DNA of 54,342 nucleotides, taken from assembly GCF_902499125.1 (NCBI RefSeq), contig NZ_CABVPX010000046.1:1-54342 (forward strand), in the 5' to 3' direction. Source of the stretch: Burkholderia arboris (GTDB lineage Bacteria > Pseudomonadota > Gammaproteobacteria > Burkholderiales > Burkholderiaceae). The notes under the pieces were generated by a model. That model did not search any database, was not told where the DNA came from, and was given only the letters and a program-made list of their open reading frames with translations. The position numbers and the translations under genes are program-made. Shown here in pieces: positions 43,486-54,342 of the stretch (its first letter is position 1; each line of letters begins with the position of its first letter).

Positions 43486-44223
43486 TCACGGCAGGAGCAA
43501 CCATGTGACCTGGTAGACGCGCCCAAGAAGGACTTGCACCTGCTCAATTGGTCTGGCACGTTCCAAAGCCGGCGTCATTGTCGCTCGGAAGCGAGAATTT
43601 CGAGTTCTATCAAGCAGTTCGGCACTTAGCTCTTCGATGTAGTTAAGGTCAAGACGACTCTCTCTTAGTTTCGGGGAATTTTCCTTTCCTCCTGAATAGT
43701 GACGCTCGAATCGGCGAGTCTCCGAGTGAAGTGTCGCATTTAATCCCGTTGGGCCGTAAGTAATGTTGTGGCGGTCGGCGTCGCCAATTTGACCGACATC
43801 GATCGGGTCAAGAAGTATCGAGTTGCCGGCAATACTGCTTGCGCGGAAATGCGTTTCGAGTTCGTGGCTGAGGTGAAATTGGGGTGCGCAGTAGAACGCA
43901 TTTCCCTTAGTTCGACTTAGCTCGAAAAGCGTGTTGTGCTGCTCATTGTCCACTGGGAATCTGAAATATGGGCCAGAATGTGCATCAAAAAAATGCGCAT
44001 TGCGTCCGGCCTTGGTATCGGCGTAGGAGGAGACCTTGTGTTGGAAAAATACAGATTTTGTGTAATGACCATGTCGAATGCGAAATTCGACGTCGTATCC
44101 CAAGTCCTTCTCTGCTTGTTGAGATGGAATATGTGGATGACTAGCCAACAGAGCAGCGTTTGAGCGACAGTATTCAGCATTGAAGCAGAACTCAAACGTC
44201 CTTTCACTAAATCCAGGGCCCAT
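43486..44223 (-). CDS. Uncharacterised protein, possible QxK-type (Mrr-like) nuclease
   Basis: A 245-residue protein without a name I can give. The N-terminal part shows a pattern compatible with a restriction-like fold: Glu38 in QQAEKDLGYD, Asp44, and after a strand FFQHKVSS with Gln61-x-Lys63, like the D-QxK site of Mrr-type nucleases. The later parts (FRFPVDNEQHNTLFELSR, NAFYCAPQFHLSHEL, RHNITYGPTG) resemble a conserved but uncharacterised family that I recall from defence neighbourhoods. ATG 44223 has AAGGA six bases upstream. Composition is A/T-richer than the core chromosome, consistent with transfer. Confidence 0.6.
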   Translation of the reverse strand: MGPGFSERTFEFCFNAEYCRSNAALLASHPHIPSQQAEKDLGYDVEFRIRHGHYTKSVFFQHKVSSYADTKAGRNAHFFDAHSGPYFRFPVDNEQHNTLFELSRTKGNAFYCAPQFHLSHELETHFRASSIAGNSILLDPIDVGQIGDADRHNITYGPTGLNATLHSETRRFERHYSGGKENSPKLRESRLDLNYIEELSAELLDRTRNSRFRATMTPALERARPIEQVQVLLGRVYQVTWLLLP

Positions 44224-44777
44224 ACATAATCCTTGTTTGAACAGAGCTTGCCGCCTATTAGGCAAGCATTGAAGTTCGGTTGCGCATCGAAATCGCGCCA
44301 TCGGCACTAAGCCGTCTGACGAAGCACACTTTATCAGTGAAATATCCAGTCAACCAGTCCAGGCAAGGCCAGGCATTGAGTCAGTAAGATGATCGCTTTG
44401 GGGCGAAATGCGCCTGCTAGGCGAGTGCGGGTTGTGTGCCAGCTCTTGTGATGCAGCCTAGGCGGCTGGCAATGCCGAAAATGACGGATATGCCGACTAT
44501 CGACCTAGGGGTTATTTGGTCGCGCGGCACCGCTGTGTGACCGTTCGAGTACGACGGTGCCTAATGCCATCAAGGCACTATTTGCAGTGTCTGCGACGCT
44601 CGGCGAGGGTTCCTGGGAGTGGCGAGCCAGCCGAACGGCTCCTGAAGCCCAAAATTTCGCCTGATTCTTTCAGCTGATCGAGGTTATTTGGTCGCGCCCA
44701 CGGGATGCAGCAGGCGAAATCAACACTTTCGAGAGTCTGGGCAGCTGGCGTATGCTTGTAACAAAGGAGAACATGCC
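44224..44777. other. Intergenic region with a 16-base direct repeat
   Basis: The sequence GGTTATTTGGTCGCGC occurs exactly at 44510-44525 and 44683-44698, bracketing about 157 bases without a gene. It may be a duplicated regulatory or recombination site close to the integrase gene. AAAGGAGA at 44763-44769 serves the small gene that follows. Confidence 0.65.
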
Positions 44778-44999
44778 ATGCCAGCTGACAAACTAGGCCG
44801 CTATATGCGGAGCCCCGAGTTTCTGAAGCGGGCCAATGAAGCCGTCGCTGAAGCTGTGCGCGATCTGGAGTCGTGCGGCATCCGGCCTGTTTATCTCGAT
44901 CGGAAGACAGGCAGGATTGTCGGTGGCAGCGAGGACGTGTTACGCGAAAACGGCTCTTGCGAGGAGCGGCTGACGTCTGGACGCAGCCAAAACGCTTGA
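44778..44999 (+). CDS. Small conserved-looking hypothetical protein
   Basis: A 73-residue protein, MPADKLGRYMRSPEFLKRAN at its start, with VYLDRKTGRIVGG in the second half. It has a good ribosome binding site (AAAGGAGA, eight bases before ATG 44778). It is soluble and charged, with no recognisable domain; such small proteins are frequent in mobile elements. It is convergent with the integrase, with only 49 bases between the stops. Confidence 0.55.
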   Translation: MPADKLGRYMRSPEFLKRANEAVAEAVRDLESCGIRPVYLDRKTGRIVGGSEDVLRENGSCEERLTSGRSQNA

Positions 45000-45048
45000 G
45001 ATCAGTGAAATGGGAGTTGACGGACGCGCAACGAATGCTCTTCGTCAA

Positions 45049-46008
45049 CTATCCGTTCCGAGGCGTTGATCGCCGGATGGACGCTTGCATCGACGCAGTT
45101 GGTTTTGCGGTTTGCACTTGCCGGAATTCAGACCAGGCGCTGCGGCGCGGTGCATAGTGTCGGCGCGCAGTGCGGGTCGATCGGTGGCCGAGGAGAGCGG
45201 CAACCTCTTCTGCGGACGCGATAGCCTTCGCGTTCGCAGAAAATTGATGGCGAGCGGAGTAGAGCGCGTATGTTCGCTTGTAGTCACCAGGCCACAGAGC
45301 GGCGCACGTTCGTCGAATTGCTTGCGTGCATCCCTTCTGAATCACGGAGAACTCGAGCCCGCTAGCGAGAAGCTCTCCGAGTGACTCAATGTGAGCGCGG
45401 ACTACTGGGAAGTCGTCGGCGCCAACGGGGACCACTCGGCTTATGCCCGTCGCTCGGCCGTTGGTAGCTTTTGCGTTCAGTACGTTGAGAGTCCTGCCGT
45501 CTTCGGACAGTCGTGCATTTTCCCATTCGCACGGACGCAACCCCGTCGCAAGTCCCGCCATTAACCACAGTGCGGCGCGTTTCGAATAATCGCTAGCGCG
45601 GGCTGGATTGGCGAGGTTTGCTACCAGCACATCATAGTCGCGCCTTGGAATGCCTTTTCGTTTGCGCGATGACGTGTGGCCGGGGTCGCGGTTCGACCGA
45701 CAATCGGTGGACGGAAGGCTGCGGATCTCCTCTGCGGTTTGTTGGAACAGCGGATCGCGGTTTCGCTCGAACTCGATCTCGTATCTGCAAACGAGGCTAG
45801 CTTGGTACTGCCGAAAAGTCGCCCACTTCCAGTCCTTGGCGCGCCGCTTCATGTAGGCAATGACATCGCTTGGTGCCGGATAGGCATCCTCAGGTAACTC
45901 CAATTCTTCTGCGATCCGACACAAGAGGCCATGTGCGCGCGACAGGTATGCAGCGATGGTCGGTTTCGTTCGGGTTTGACTTCTGGCCGTTTGACGTGGG
46001 TCCTTCAT
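45049..46008 (-). CDS. Tyrosine recombinase/integrase family protein
   Basis: A 319-residue protein with an N-terminal SAM-like core-binding region (about 15-90) and a C-terminal catalytic domain. Catalytic residues visible are Arg158 (GLATGLRPCEWENA), Lys180 (LNAKATNGR), Arg253 and His254 (YSARHQFSAN), His275 (LLGHRS) and the nucleophile Tyr285 (RRHYAPRR). The usual first histidine of the HxxR box is Tyr250. It may integrate the island or resolve dimers of the plasmid-like element. It lies about 11 kb from the tRNA rather than beside it, so its link to integration is uncertain. Confidence 0.82.
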   Translation of the reverse strand: MKDPRQTARSQTRTKPTIAAYLSRAHGLLCRIAEELELPEDAYPAPSDVIAYMKRRAKDWKWATFRQYQASLVCRYEIEFERNRDPLFQQTAEEIRSLPSTDCRSNRDPGHTSSRKRKGIPRRDYDVLVANLANPARASDYSKRAALWLMAGLATGLRPCEWENARLSEDGRTLNVLNAKATNGRATGISRVVPVGADDFPVVRAHIESLGELLASGLEFSVIQKGCTQAIRRTCAALWPGDYKRTYALYSARHQFSANAKAIASAEEVAALLGHRSTRTARRHYAPRRSAWSEFRQVQTAKPTASMQASIRRSTPRNG

Positions 46009-46358
46009 GATGTGGATCCGGCTTCCCTTTCGAAGGCAATTGGTGAGTGGTCGACTTGGCGTGATCGAGAAGTTGCGGTTTCAAGGCTATCAGTTTTCGA
46101 ATGAATTTTGCATTCTGCCCGATCGTATTCTGAGTGCTTTGGGATTCGTTACACGGTGAGGTATCACGTAGCGGCTATATTCCATATAGCCGCGTTACAG
46201 CTTCACATGGTGTGAGCTGTAACAGCCATAAGGTGTCTTAAAGGACTCAGATACCGGCAGGTTAGAACCCGTACTGGCCGCGTGCTCCCGCTCATGCGGC
46301 GGCGGCAAGTTGCATCCTGTTGGTTGAGATAGCAGTGGTATAGGGGCGAACGAGTCGG
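46009..46358. other. Integrase-hsdM intergenic region with two adjacent dyads
   Basis: A perfect hairpin GCGGCTATAT / ATATAGCCGC with a three-base loop lies at 46171-46193. Immediately next to it, GTTACAGCTTCACA and TGTGAGCTGTAAC (46194-46222) form a second, nearly perfect dyad. They may be operator sites or recombinase core sites. No gene is seen. Confidence 0.6.
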
Positions 46359-46500
46359 ATGCGTCGAAAGTGCGTCGTTTTGGGGGGGCATCGTAAAGTG
46401 TCGAGCTCTCACGAAAGTGGAAGCGACGCAGAAGTGCGTCGATTTGCGGCGGAGCGCGCTCATGTGAACTCGGAGCTGCGTCAATAGTGCGTCGTTTTCT
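46359..46500. repeat. Cluster of TGCGTCG repeats upstream of hsdM
   Basis: Direct copies of TGCGTCG, three of them extended to AGTGCGTCG, lie at 46360, 46371, 46435 and 46488, and an inverted copy CGACGCA at 46424-46430. Two of the direct copies continue as GTTTT. The pattern resembles protein-binding sites or a second small iteron set. Confidence 0.7.
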
Positions 46501-46659
46501 CCATCGCCGATAGCGACCATGAATCGGGCACGACTCAGGGAGTGAGCTGCAGACTCCTGATGCCGGTCACCGCTGAGCGCGTGCCTGCAGCTTCCTGTCG
46601 AAACGAAGGGACTCGATTCTTCGTTCGGCCAGCAAGCCAAGACTAGGTTCGGCAAGGTC

Positions 46660-46701
46660 TTGACAAATTTCTGTCATATCGCAAATATAGCAAACATGAC
46701 A
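46660..46701 (+). promoter_or_regulatory. hsdM promoter with TGACA/TGTCA operator half-sites
   Basis: TTGACA at 46660-46665 with an A/T-rich -10 region near 46683-46691 sits immediately before ATG 46696, so the transcript would have almost no leader. The palindrome TGACAAATTTCTGTCA (46661-46676) overlaps the -35, and a further TGACA half-site overlaps the start codon (46697-46701). Autorepression by the HTH domain of HsdM is a natural reading. Confidence 0.6.
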
Positions 46702-48516
46702 AAAATCCATCTACCTGCAACGCTTCGCGCCATTCGCGCCAAGCTCAATCTCACCCAAGAGCAGCTCGGCGAGCGGCTCGGGGTATCGTTTGCCACGGTG
46801 AATCGCTGGGAAGGAGGCGGTAGCAAGCCGCAACGCGCAGCGACTGAAGCCATTTCGGCGCTCGCGACGGAAGCGGGGATCGAGTTGGAATCCCTCGAGA
46901 TCACGGCAGCCGTTCCCGCCGTGCCACGCCTCCGCCGCGGACGGGCAGCGCCGCCCACGCCGACTACCAAGCCGATGGAGCAGATGCTTTGGGATGCGGC
47001 CTGTTCGATCCGTGGCGAGAAGGACGCGGCAAAGTTCAAAGATTACCTGCTACCGCTGCTGTTCCTGAAGCGATTATCCGACGTGTTCGACGATGAGGTT
47101 GGGCGCTTAGCTGAGGAATACGGCGACCGTGCTACGGCGCTAGAGATCGCTGAAGCGGACCACTCGCTCCTGCGCTTCTATATGCCGCCCGAGTCACGTT
47201 GGACAATCATCAGTGGCCGTGAGTCTTATGAGTGGCCACTTGACGAACGTGGAAGGTCTACCGCACCGAAGGACATCGGGGAACATTTGACCAAGGCCGT
47301 ACGCGCGGTGGTCAAAAACAACCCGTCGCTTTCGGGCGTGATTGATGTCGTGGATTTCGGCGCCGAGCGGAACGGCGAGCGTGACATCAACCCGGCCAAG
47401 TTGCGCGGCGTGGTAGAGACATTCTCCGATCCGCGTTACCGCTTGGGGCTGGCCGACGTGCAGCCGGACTTCCTGGGCCGCGCTTACGAATATCTGCTGC
47501 GCAAGTTCGCCGAGGGATCGGGGCAGAGCGCAGGCGAATTCTTCACGCCGACCGAGGTGGGCTTCCTGATGGCTCACATCATACGACCGAAGCCCGGCGA
47601 GACCTGCCATGACTACGCGTGCGGTTCGGCGGGCTTGCTTATCAAGCAGCAGCTCGTCGCCCGCGAGCTCGACCCGACTAGCAAGGTGCCGCTCAGGCTC
47701 TCCGGTCAGGAGCTGCAGGCCGAGAGCTATGCCGTCGCTCAGATGAACGCAATCATCCACGACATGGAGGTGGAGCTCGCACGCGGAGATACGATCATCA
47801 ACCCCAAGTTCCGGGATGCCGATGGCACGATTCGCCAGCACGACATCGTCGTCGCGAATCCGATGTGGAACCAGCCGTTCGCGTCCGACCTGTTCGCCAA
47901 CGACCCGTTTGATCGCTTCCGCATTGCCGGCGGCATCACTAGCGGCAAGGGTGACTGGGCTTGGCTGCAACACACGCTTGCGTGTATGGACAACGACGGT
48001 CGGGCCGCTGTCGTGCTCGACACCGGCGCAGTCACGCGAGGCTCAGGCTCGAAGAACGAGGACAAGGAGCGCAACGTCCGAAAGTGGTTCGTCGATCACG
48101 ACCTGATCGACGGCGTGATCCTGTTGCCCGAGAACCTCTTTTACAACACCACGGCCGCTGGCGTGATCGTTGTGCTGCGCAAGAACAAGCCCGCCGACCG
48201 GCGCAACAAGATCGTCTTGCTCAATGCAAGCAAGCATTTCAGAAAGGGACGGCCGAAGAACTATCTGCCCGAGGATGACCTCCGCTCGCTAGCGGCGATG
48301 TACCACAAGGGCGAGCCGGTCGAGGGTGAGCTGACCGTCATCACCATGCAGCAGGCCGAAGAAGCGGACTACAACCTCAGCCCGGGGCGTTGGATCGCCC
48401 AGGGCGGCGACGCGGACCATCGCTCCATCAAGAGCATCATGGCGGACATACTGGCGCTTGACGAAAAGGCCAGAGAGATCGATCAAACCCTCGCAACGCT
48501 GCTCGCCCCCCTATGA
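46696..48516 (+). CDS. hsdM: Type I restriction-modification methyltransferase HsdM with N-terminal HTH
   Basis: HsdM methylates adenine N6 in the target set by HsdS. The 606-residue protein begins with an XRE-type helix-turn-helix (LRAIRAKLNLTQEQLGERLG, then FATVNRWEGG), an Ala/Pro-rich linker, and the helical N-terminal HsdM domain (MEQMLWDAACSIRGEKDAAK). The methylase domain follows with GEFFTPTEVG, motif I DYACGSAG (from Asp306) and motif IV NPMW (from Asn388). The HTH fusion is not in classical HsdM and probably autoregulates expression. ATG 46696 was taken, although it lacks a Shine-Dalgarno. hsdS follows by an ATGA overlap. Confidence 0.93.
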   Translation: MTKIHLPATLRAIRAKLNLTQEQLGERLGVSFATVNRWEGGGSKPQRAATEAISALATEAGIELESLEITAAVPAVPRLRRGRAAPPTPTTKPMEQMLWDAACSIRGEKDAAKFKDYLLPLLFLKRLSDVFDDEVGRLAEEYGDRATALEIAEADHSLLRFYMPPESRWTIISGRESYEWPLDERGRSTAPKDIGEHLTKAVRAVVKNNPSLSGVIDVVDFGAERNGERDINPAKLRGVVETFSDPRYRLGLADVQPDFLGRAYEYLLRKFAEGSGQSAGEFFTPTEVGFLMAHIIRPKPGETCHDYACGSAGLLIKQQLVARELDPTSKVPLRLSGQELQAESYAVAQMNAIIHDMEVELARGDTIINPKFRDADGTIRQHDIVVANPMWNQPFASDLFANDPFDRFRIAGGITSGKGDWAWLQHTLACMDNDGRAAVVLDTGAVTRGSGSKNEDKERNVRKWFVDHDLIDGVILLPENLFYNTTAAGVIVVLRKNKPADRRNKIVLLNASKHFRKGRPKNYLPEDDLRSLAAMYHKGEPVEGELTVITMQQAEEADYNLSPGRWIAQGGDADHRSIKSIMADILALDEKAREIDQTLATLLAPL

Positions 48517-49813
48517 CGAATTCAAACTGGACATGGCGCCCCTTGGGCGAGCTGTTCGAAATCGGCGCGGGCAAAACGATGTCCGCCGCAGCGCGCGCCG
48601 GAGCCGACAAAGTGCCATTTCTGCGCACGTCAAATGTGCTTTGGGACAATATCGATCTCACCGAGGTCGACGAGATGTCGATCTCCGCAGCCGAACTAGT
48701 GGTCAAGAGCCTCGAAGCTGGCGACCTGCTGGTATGCGAAGGTGGAGAGATCGGCCGCGCGGCCGTCTGGGACGGTCGCGTGCCCGTGATGTCGTTCCAG
48801 AACCACCTCCATCGACTGCGCCCTCTTTTGGGCGACGTGGATGCGCGGTTCTACGTCTACTTTCTACAGAGTGCGTTCACGCAGCTTGGCATCTTCGAAG
48901 GCGCAGGCAACAAGACAACGATCCCCAATCTTTCACGCAACCGACTCGCGGCGCTGGATGTGCCTCACCCACCATTAGCAGAGCAACGGTCGATTGCGGA
49001 GTCGCTTGCCAAGGTGCGTGATGCAATCGTTGTTCATGACAAGGCCACGTTGACCGCGCTGGAGTTGAAGCATGCGGTGATGAACGACCTTTTCGCGCGC
49101 GGCTTGCGAGGCGAAGCGCAGAAGGAAACCGAGATCGGGCTAATACCAGAGAGCTGGAGCCTCGTCGAATTCCGCGAAATCCGTGAATGGTTGCAGTACG
49201 GCACATCGACGCGCTGCAGCGTCGAACGACGCAGCTATCCGGTCTTGCGGATACCGAACGTCGAATCTGGACGCGTCAACCCTTCGGACTTGAAGTACTG
49301 TGACCTTTCTGCGACTGAAGCCAGCAAATATCTGTTGGAACCGAGCGATCTCCTTTTCATTCGCACCAACGGGGTGCTGGAGCGACTAGGCTCTTGCGCT
49401 GTGTATCAAGGCGAGCCGGAGGGCTCTCTCTTCGCGTCCTACCTGATCCGGGCTCGAGTCAGGACGCCCGTCGCCAATCCGCGATACCTCGCGTACTTCT
49501 ACGGATCACGCCTAGGCACATCGCTGATCGCCGGTCGCGCTACCCCGGCAGCAGACGGCAAGTACAACTTGAACACAGGCACCATTGACTCGCTGCCGAT
49601 GCCCCTCCCGCCGACGTTGGACGAGCAGACGGAAATTGTCGGCATCCTCGAAGCCATCGACCGCAAGATTGACTTGCACCAGAAGAAGCGCGCCGCGCTG
49701 GAGGAGCTTTTCAAGTCCCTGCTGCACAAGCTGATGACCGGAGACCTCTCAGTCTCGGATCTGAAGCTGTCGGCACTTTCCTCGGCCTTGAATGAACGCG
49801 AGGATATCGCGGC

Positions 49814-49817
<4 letters not shown>
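48513..49817 (+). CDS. hsdS: Type I restriction specificity subunit HsdS
   Basis: A 434-residue subunit with two target-recognition domains (about residues 5-155 and 215-365) separated and followed by conserved helices: LPPLAEQ-type HPPLAEQRSIAESLAKV and PPTLDEQTEIVGILEAID with DRKIDLHQKKRAALEELF. It determines the bipartite DNA sequence, which cannot be read from sequence alone. It is joined to hsdM and hsdR by four-base overlaps, ensuring balanced expression. Confidence 0.95.
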
Positions 49818-52752
<2,935 letters not shown>

Positions 52753-52756
<4 letters not shown>

Positions 52757-53094
52757 AGTCGTCTCTGTACCCTGTGCAAGAGCTGCGACGGCGCGCGTTG
52801 GCGTGGGCGGTCAAGCTGCGCGTGAACCCGCGCGTCGTTCGGATTCAGGAAATGCGTAGGAAATGGGGTTCCTGCTCCTCGTCCGGGACGATCACTTTGG
52901 CTTCCGATCTCCTCGACCTGGATGAGCGCGTTCAAGACTACGTCATTGTCCATGAGTTGCTCCACCTACGCTTCGCTAGCCACGGAAGGGTGTTCAAGGC
53001 CTTGATGGGTGCCCACGTCCCGCAGTGGCGTGAGCTTGAAAGGACGCTCCGCACCGAGAACGCAAGAAACCAGCGGGGTAATCGACAAGCCTAA
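52753..53094 (+). CDS. YgjP-like (M48/DUF45) metallopeptidase-domain protein
   Basis: A 113-residue protein with the zinc-peptidase motif HELLH at 67-71 and the family segments RIQEMRRKWGSCSSSGTITL and LRFASHGRVF, recognisable as DUF45/YgjP-like. It starts at GTG 52753 overlapping the hsdR stop, so it is translated with the restriction subunit. Members are often the gene after hsdR in type I systems; a role in control of HsdR levels by proteolysis is an inference, not known to me as established. Confidence 0.9.
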
Positions 53095-53157
53095 CTCGAA
53101 ATCCAAAATAGTCAGTGCCCGAAGCCACCTTGCACATAAAGAGGAAACACGAACCTC

Positions 53158-54342
53158 ATGCGTTTTATCGCTGGTCCCCTCAATAGGCAGCTCCTGCACA
53201 ATCTGCTAGTCGAAATGATTGACGATTGCACCCGGGTTCGCGCTGCAGTCGCGTATGCCAGCCAGGATAATATGCAGCTCTTCGAGGCTTGTGCTAAGCA
53301 TCTCAAGCCTCTCGAATTCTACGGTCGCTATGATCACACAGTGGCGATTGACCCCGCGGTGCTCAAGTGGTTTTTAGAAAAGGCAAGCCCAAATTTCGAA
53401 TGTCGGCTTGTTCCGGATATCCTTCATGCGAAAGTTATTTGGTGGGTCGATGCGGGAGTGTATATTGGCTCAGCTAACCTATCCGATCGGGCATGGATAT
53501 CGAATATCGAGGCTGGCACATTCCTGTCGCATGACGAGCTAGTCGAGACAGGAATGGAATTGGAGCTCCTACGATTCTTCGAAGAAGTTGACGACCGCGC
53601 ACGTCCGTTGACCAAGGAGATCTACCAGGAGCAATTACGCCTCAAAGAGAGTCGGTCAGATCTTGAGAGACGCGACTATGGCCTTGAGCAGCAGTTCGAC
53701 AAGAACAGGTTGCTGCCGAAGAACCATGGGCTGGTGTTCGTGGATACTAAGCGCTCCTCCGAGAAGCGCTTCCAGAAGTTCGAGCAGGACTGGAGCGACA
53801 CGTTGCAGGTTATGCGTGCGATTGCTGCTAGAGTCTCAGCGTCTCATGTTAAGCCGGATTGGATCGATGCAACGGTGCCACCAGGCGTTCAGGCCGACCA
53901 ATTTCTCCACGCTTACTACTATAAGCAAGTAAAGGACGGGAACCGCCACCCATATGAAGAGTTCTTCGCTAGGAACTCAAAAAATCCCGAGCTGGCGCTG
54001 CGCGATGCAATGGAGTGGTGGCATGAGGCCGACTTCGACCATTCGTTCGAAGAGCGCACGATCTATGAATGGTCGCCACGGCTGCGAGAGCTCTTGGCAC
54101 GCGACCGCATTCTCAAGCTGAGCGAGGAAGAGTTTGTTGATGCCATTTCGCGCGTCCATGCGATCCGTGACCATGCCATTAAGCAAGAGAATGAGCACCT
54201 CGGTTTGCCCGACATGCCGCAGGCCGGCGACGATAAGGTGCAGAAGTTCGGGGAATGGATTTGGCGTAAGCGTCATTTCGTGGCCGCATGGACAGAGCTG
54301 CAGCCGGTGTCCAAAGTGATGTCCGTTACTTCAAGTGATGGG
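53158..54342 (+). CDS. Phospholipase D-family protein (partial, runs off window)
   Basis: The frame is open for 395 codons from ATG 53158 to the window edge, preceded by AAAGAGGAAAC. The N-terminal 200 residues form a PLD-like domain with one HxK motif, LHAKVIWW (His90, Lys92), and GSANLSDRAW, the usual following strand. A second HKD is not seen, so it may act as a dimer, as in Nuc-type PLD nucleases. The rest is helical and charged. It continues the restriction operon, 63 bases after the YgjP-like gene, suggesting an accessory nuclease or phosphodiesterase in defence. Confidence 0.85.
   Translation, partial: MRFIAGPLNRQLLHNLLVEMIDDCTRVRAAVAYASQDNMQLFEACAKHLKPLEFYGRYDHTVAIDPAVLKWFLEKASPNFECRLVPDILHAKVIWWVDAGVYIGSANLSDRAWISNIEAGTFLSHDELVETGMELELLRFFEEVDDRARPLTKEIYQEQLRLKESRSDLERRDYGLEQQFDKNRLLPKNHGLVFVDTKRSSEKRFQKFEQDWSDTLQVMRAIAARVSASHVKPDWIDATVPPGVQADQFLHAYYYKQVKDGNRHPYEEFFARNSKNPELALRDAMEWWHEADFDHSFEERTIYEWSPRLRELLARDRILKLSEEEFVDAISRVHAIRDHAIKQENEHLGLPDMPQAGDDKVQKFGEWIWRKRHFVAAWTELQPVSKVMSVTSSDG

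Overview
The window is high-GC proteobacterial DNA that reads as a Burkholderia chromosome, most likely the Burkholderia cepacia complex. The basis is the gene order (mcp-cheR-cheD-cheB-cheY-cheZ then flhB-flhA-flhF-flhG-fliA), the DUF2844/DUF3443 pair inside the motility region, the strong G/C third-position bias, and close resemblance of many products to Burkholderia proteins as I remember them. No database search was possible, so species is not claimed.

Bases 1-15002 are a motility block. The tail of a chemoreceptor ending in a DWETF tether leads into tightly overlapping cheR, cheD and cheB, then cheY and cheZ. After four non-motility genes (DUF2844 protein, DUF3443 lipoprotein, VOC protein, DUF805 membrane protein) come flhB, flhA, flhF, flhG and fliA. 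These serve the flagellar export gate, flagellar placement and number, and sigma-28. Several of these genes start with GTG or TTG.

Bases 15003-34206 are ordinary core chromosome. An S-adenosylhomocysteine riboswitch precedes ahcY, followed by a small membrane protein and metF (methyl cycle). Then come an amidase, a dienelactone hydrolase, a nitronate monooxygenase, an orphan branched-chain amino-acid binding protein, an MFS transporter divergent from a HugZ/PNPOx-like gene with a 10-copy heptamer repeat between them, an H-NS protein, a cation diffusion facilitator, an Lrp regulator, an MBL hydrolase with an exonuclease, and rlpA. The rsmI / yraN-diaA-dolP-cytochrome c cluster resembles E. coli yraL-yraN-yraO-yraP. 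The core ends at a tRNA-Ala (anticodon CGC) gene with its terminator.

Bases 34207-54342 are a genomic island of lower GC and different codon use, starting directly after the tRNA and running off the right edge. It begins with a plasmid-type replication module: an AlpA-like HTH protein, an RPA-family RepA, nine iterons and DnaA boxes. It continues with an Fe(II)/2-oxoglutarate dioxygenase and a two-gene unit made of a tandem ribbon-helix-helix protein and an 1113-residue fusion of an ImmA/IrrE-type metalloprotease with a UvrD helicase and a cysteine-cluster tail. Next are a candidate QxK-type nuclease, a tyrosine recombinase, and a type I restriction-modification operon (HTH-HsdM, HsdS, HsdR) extended by a YgjP-like metalloprotease and a PLD-family protein. 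It looks like an integrated plasmid-like element carrying anti-phage defence. The protease-helicase unit is the best candidate for an undescribed system.
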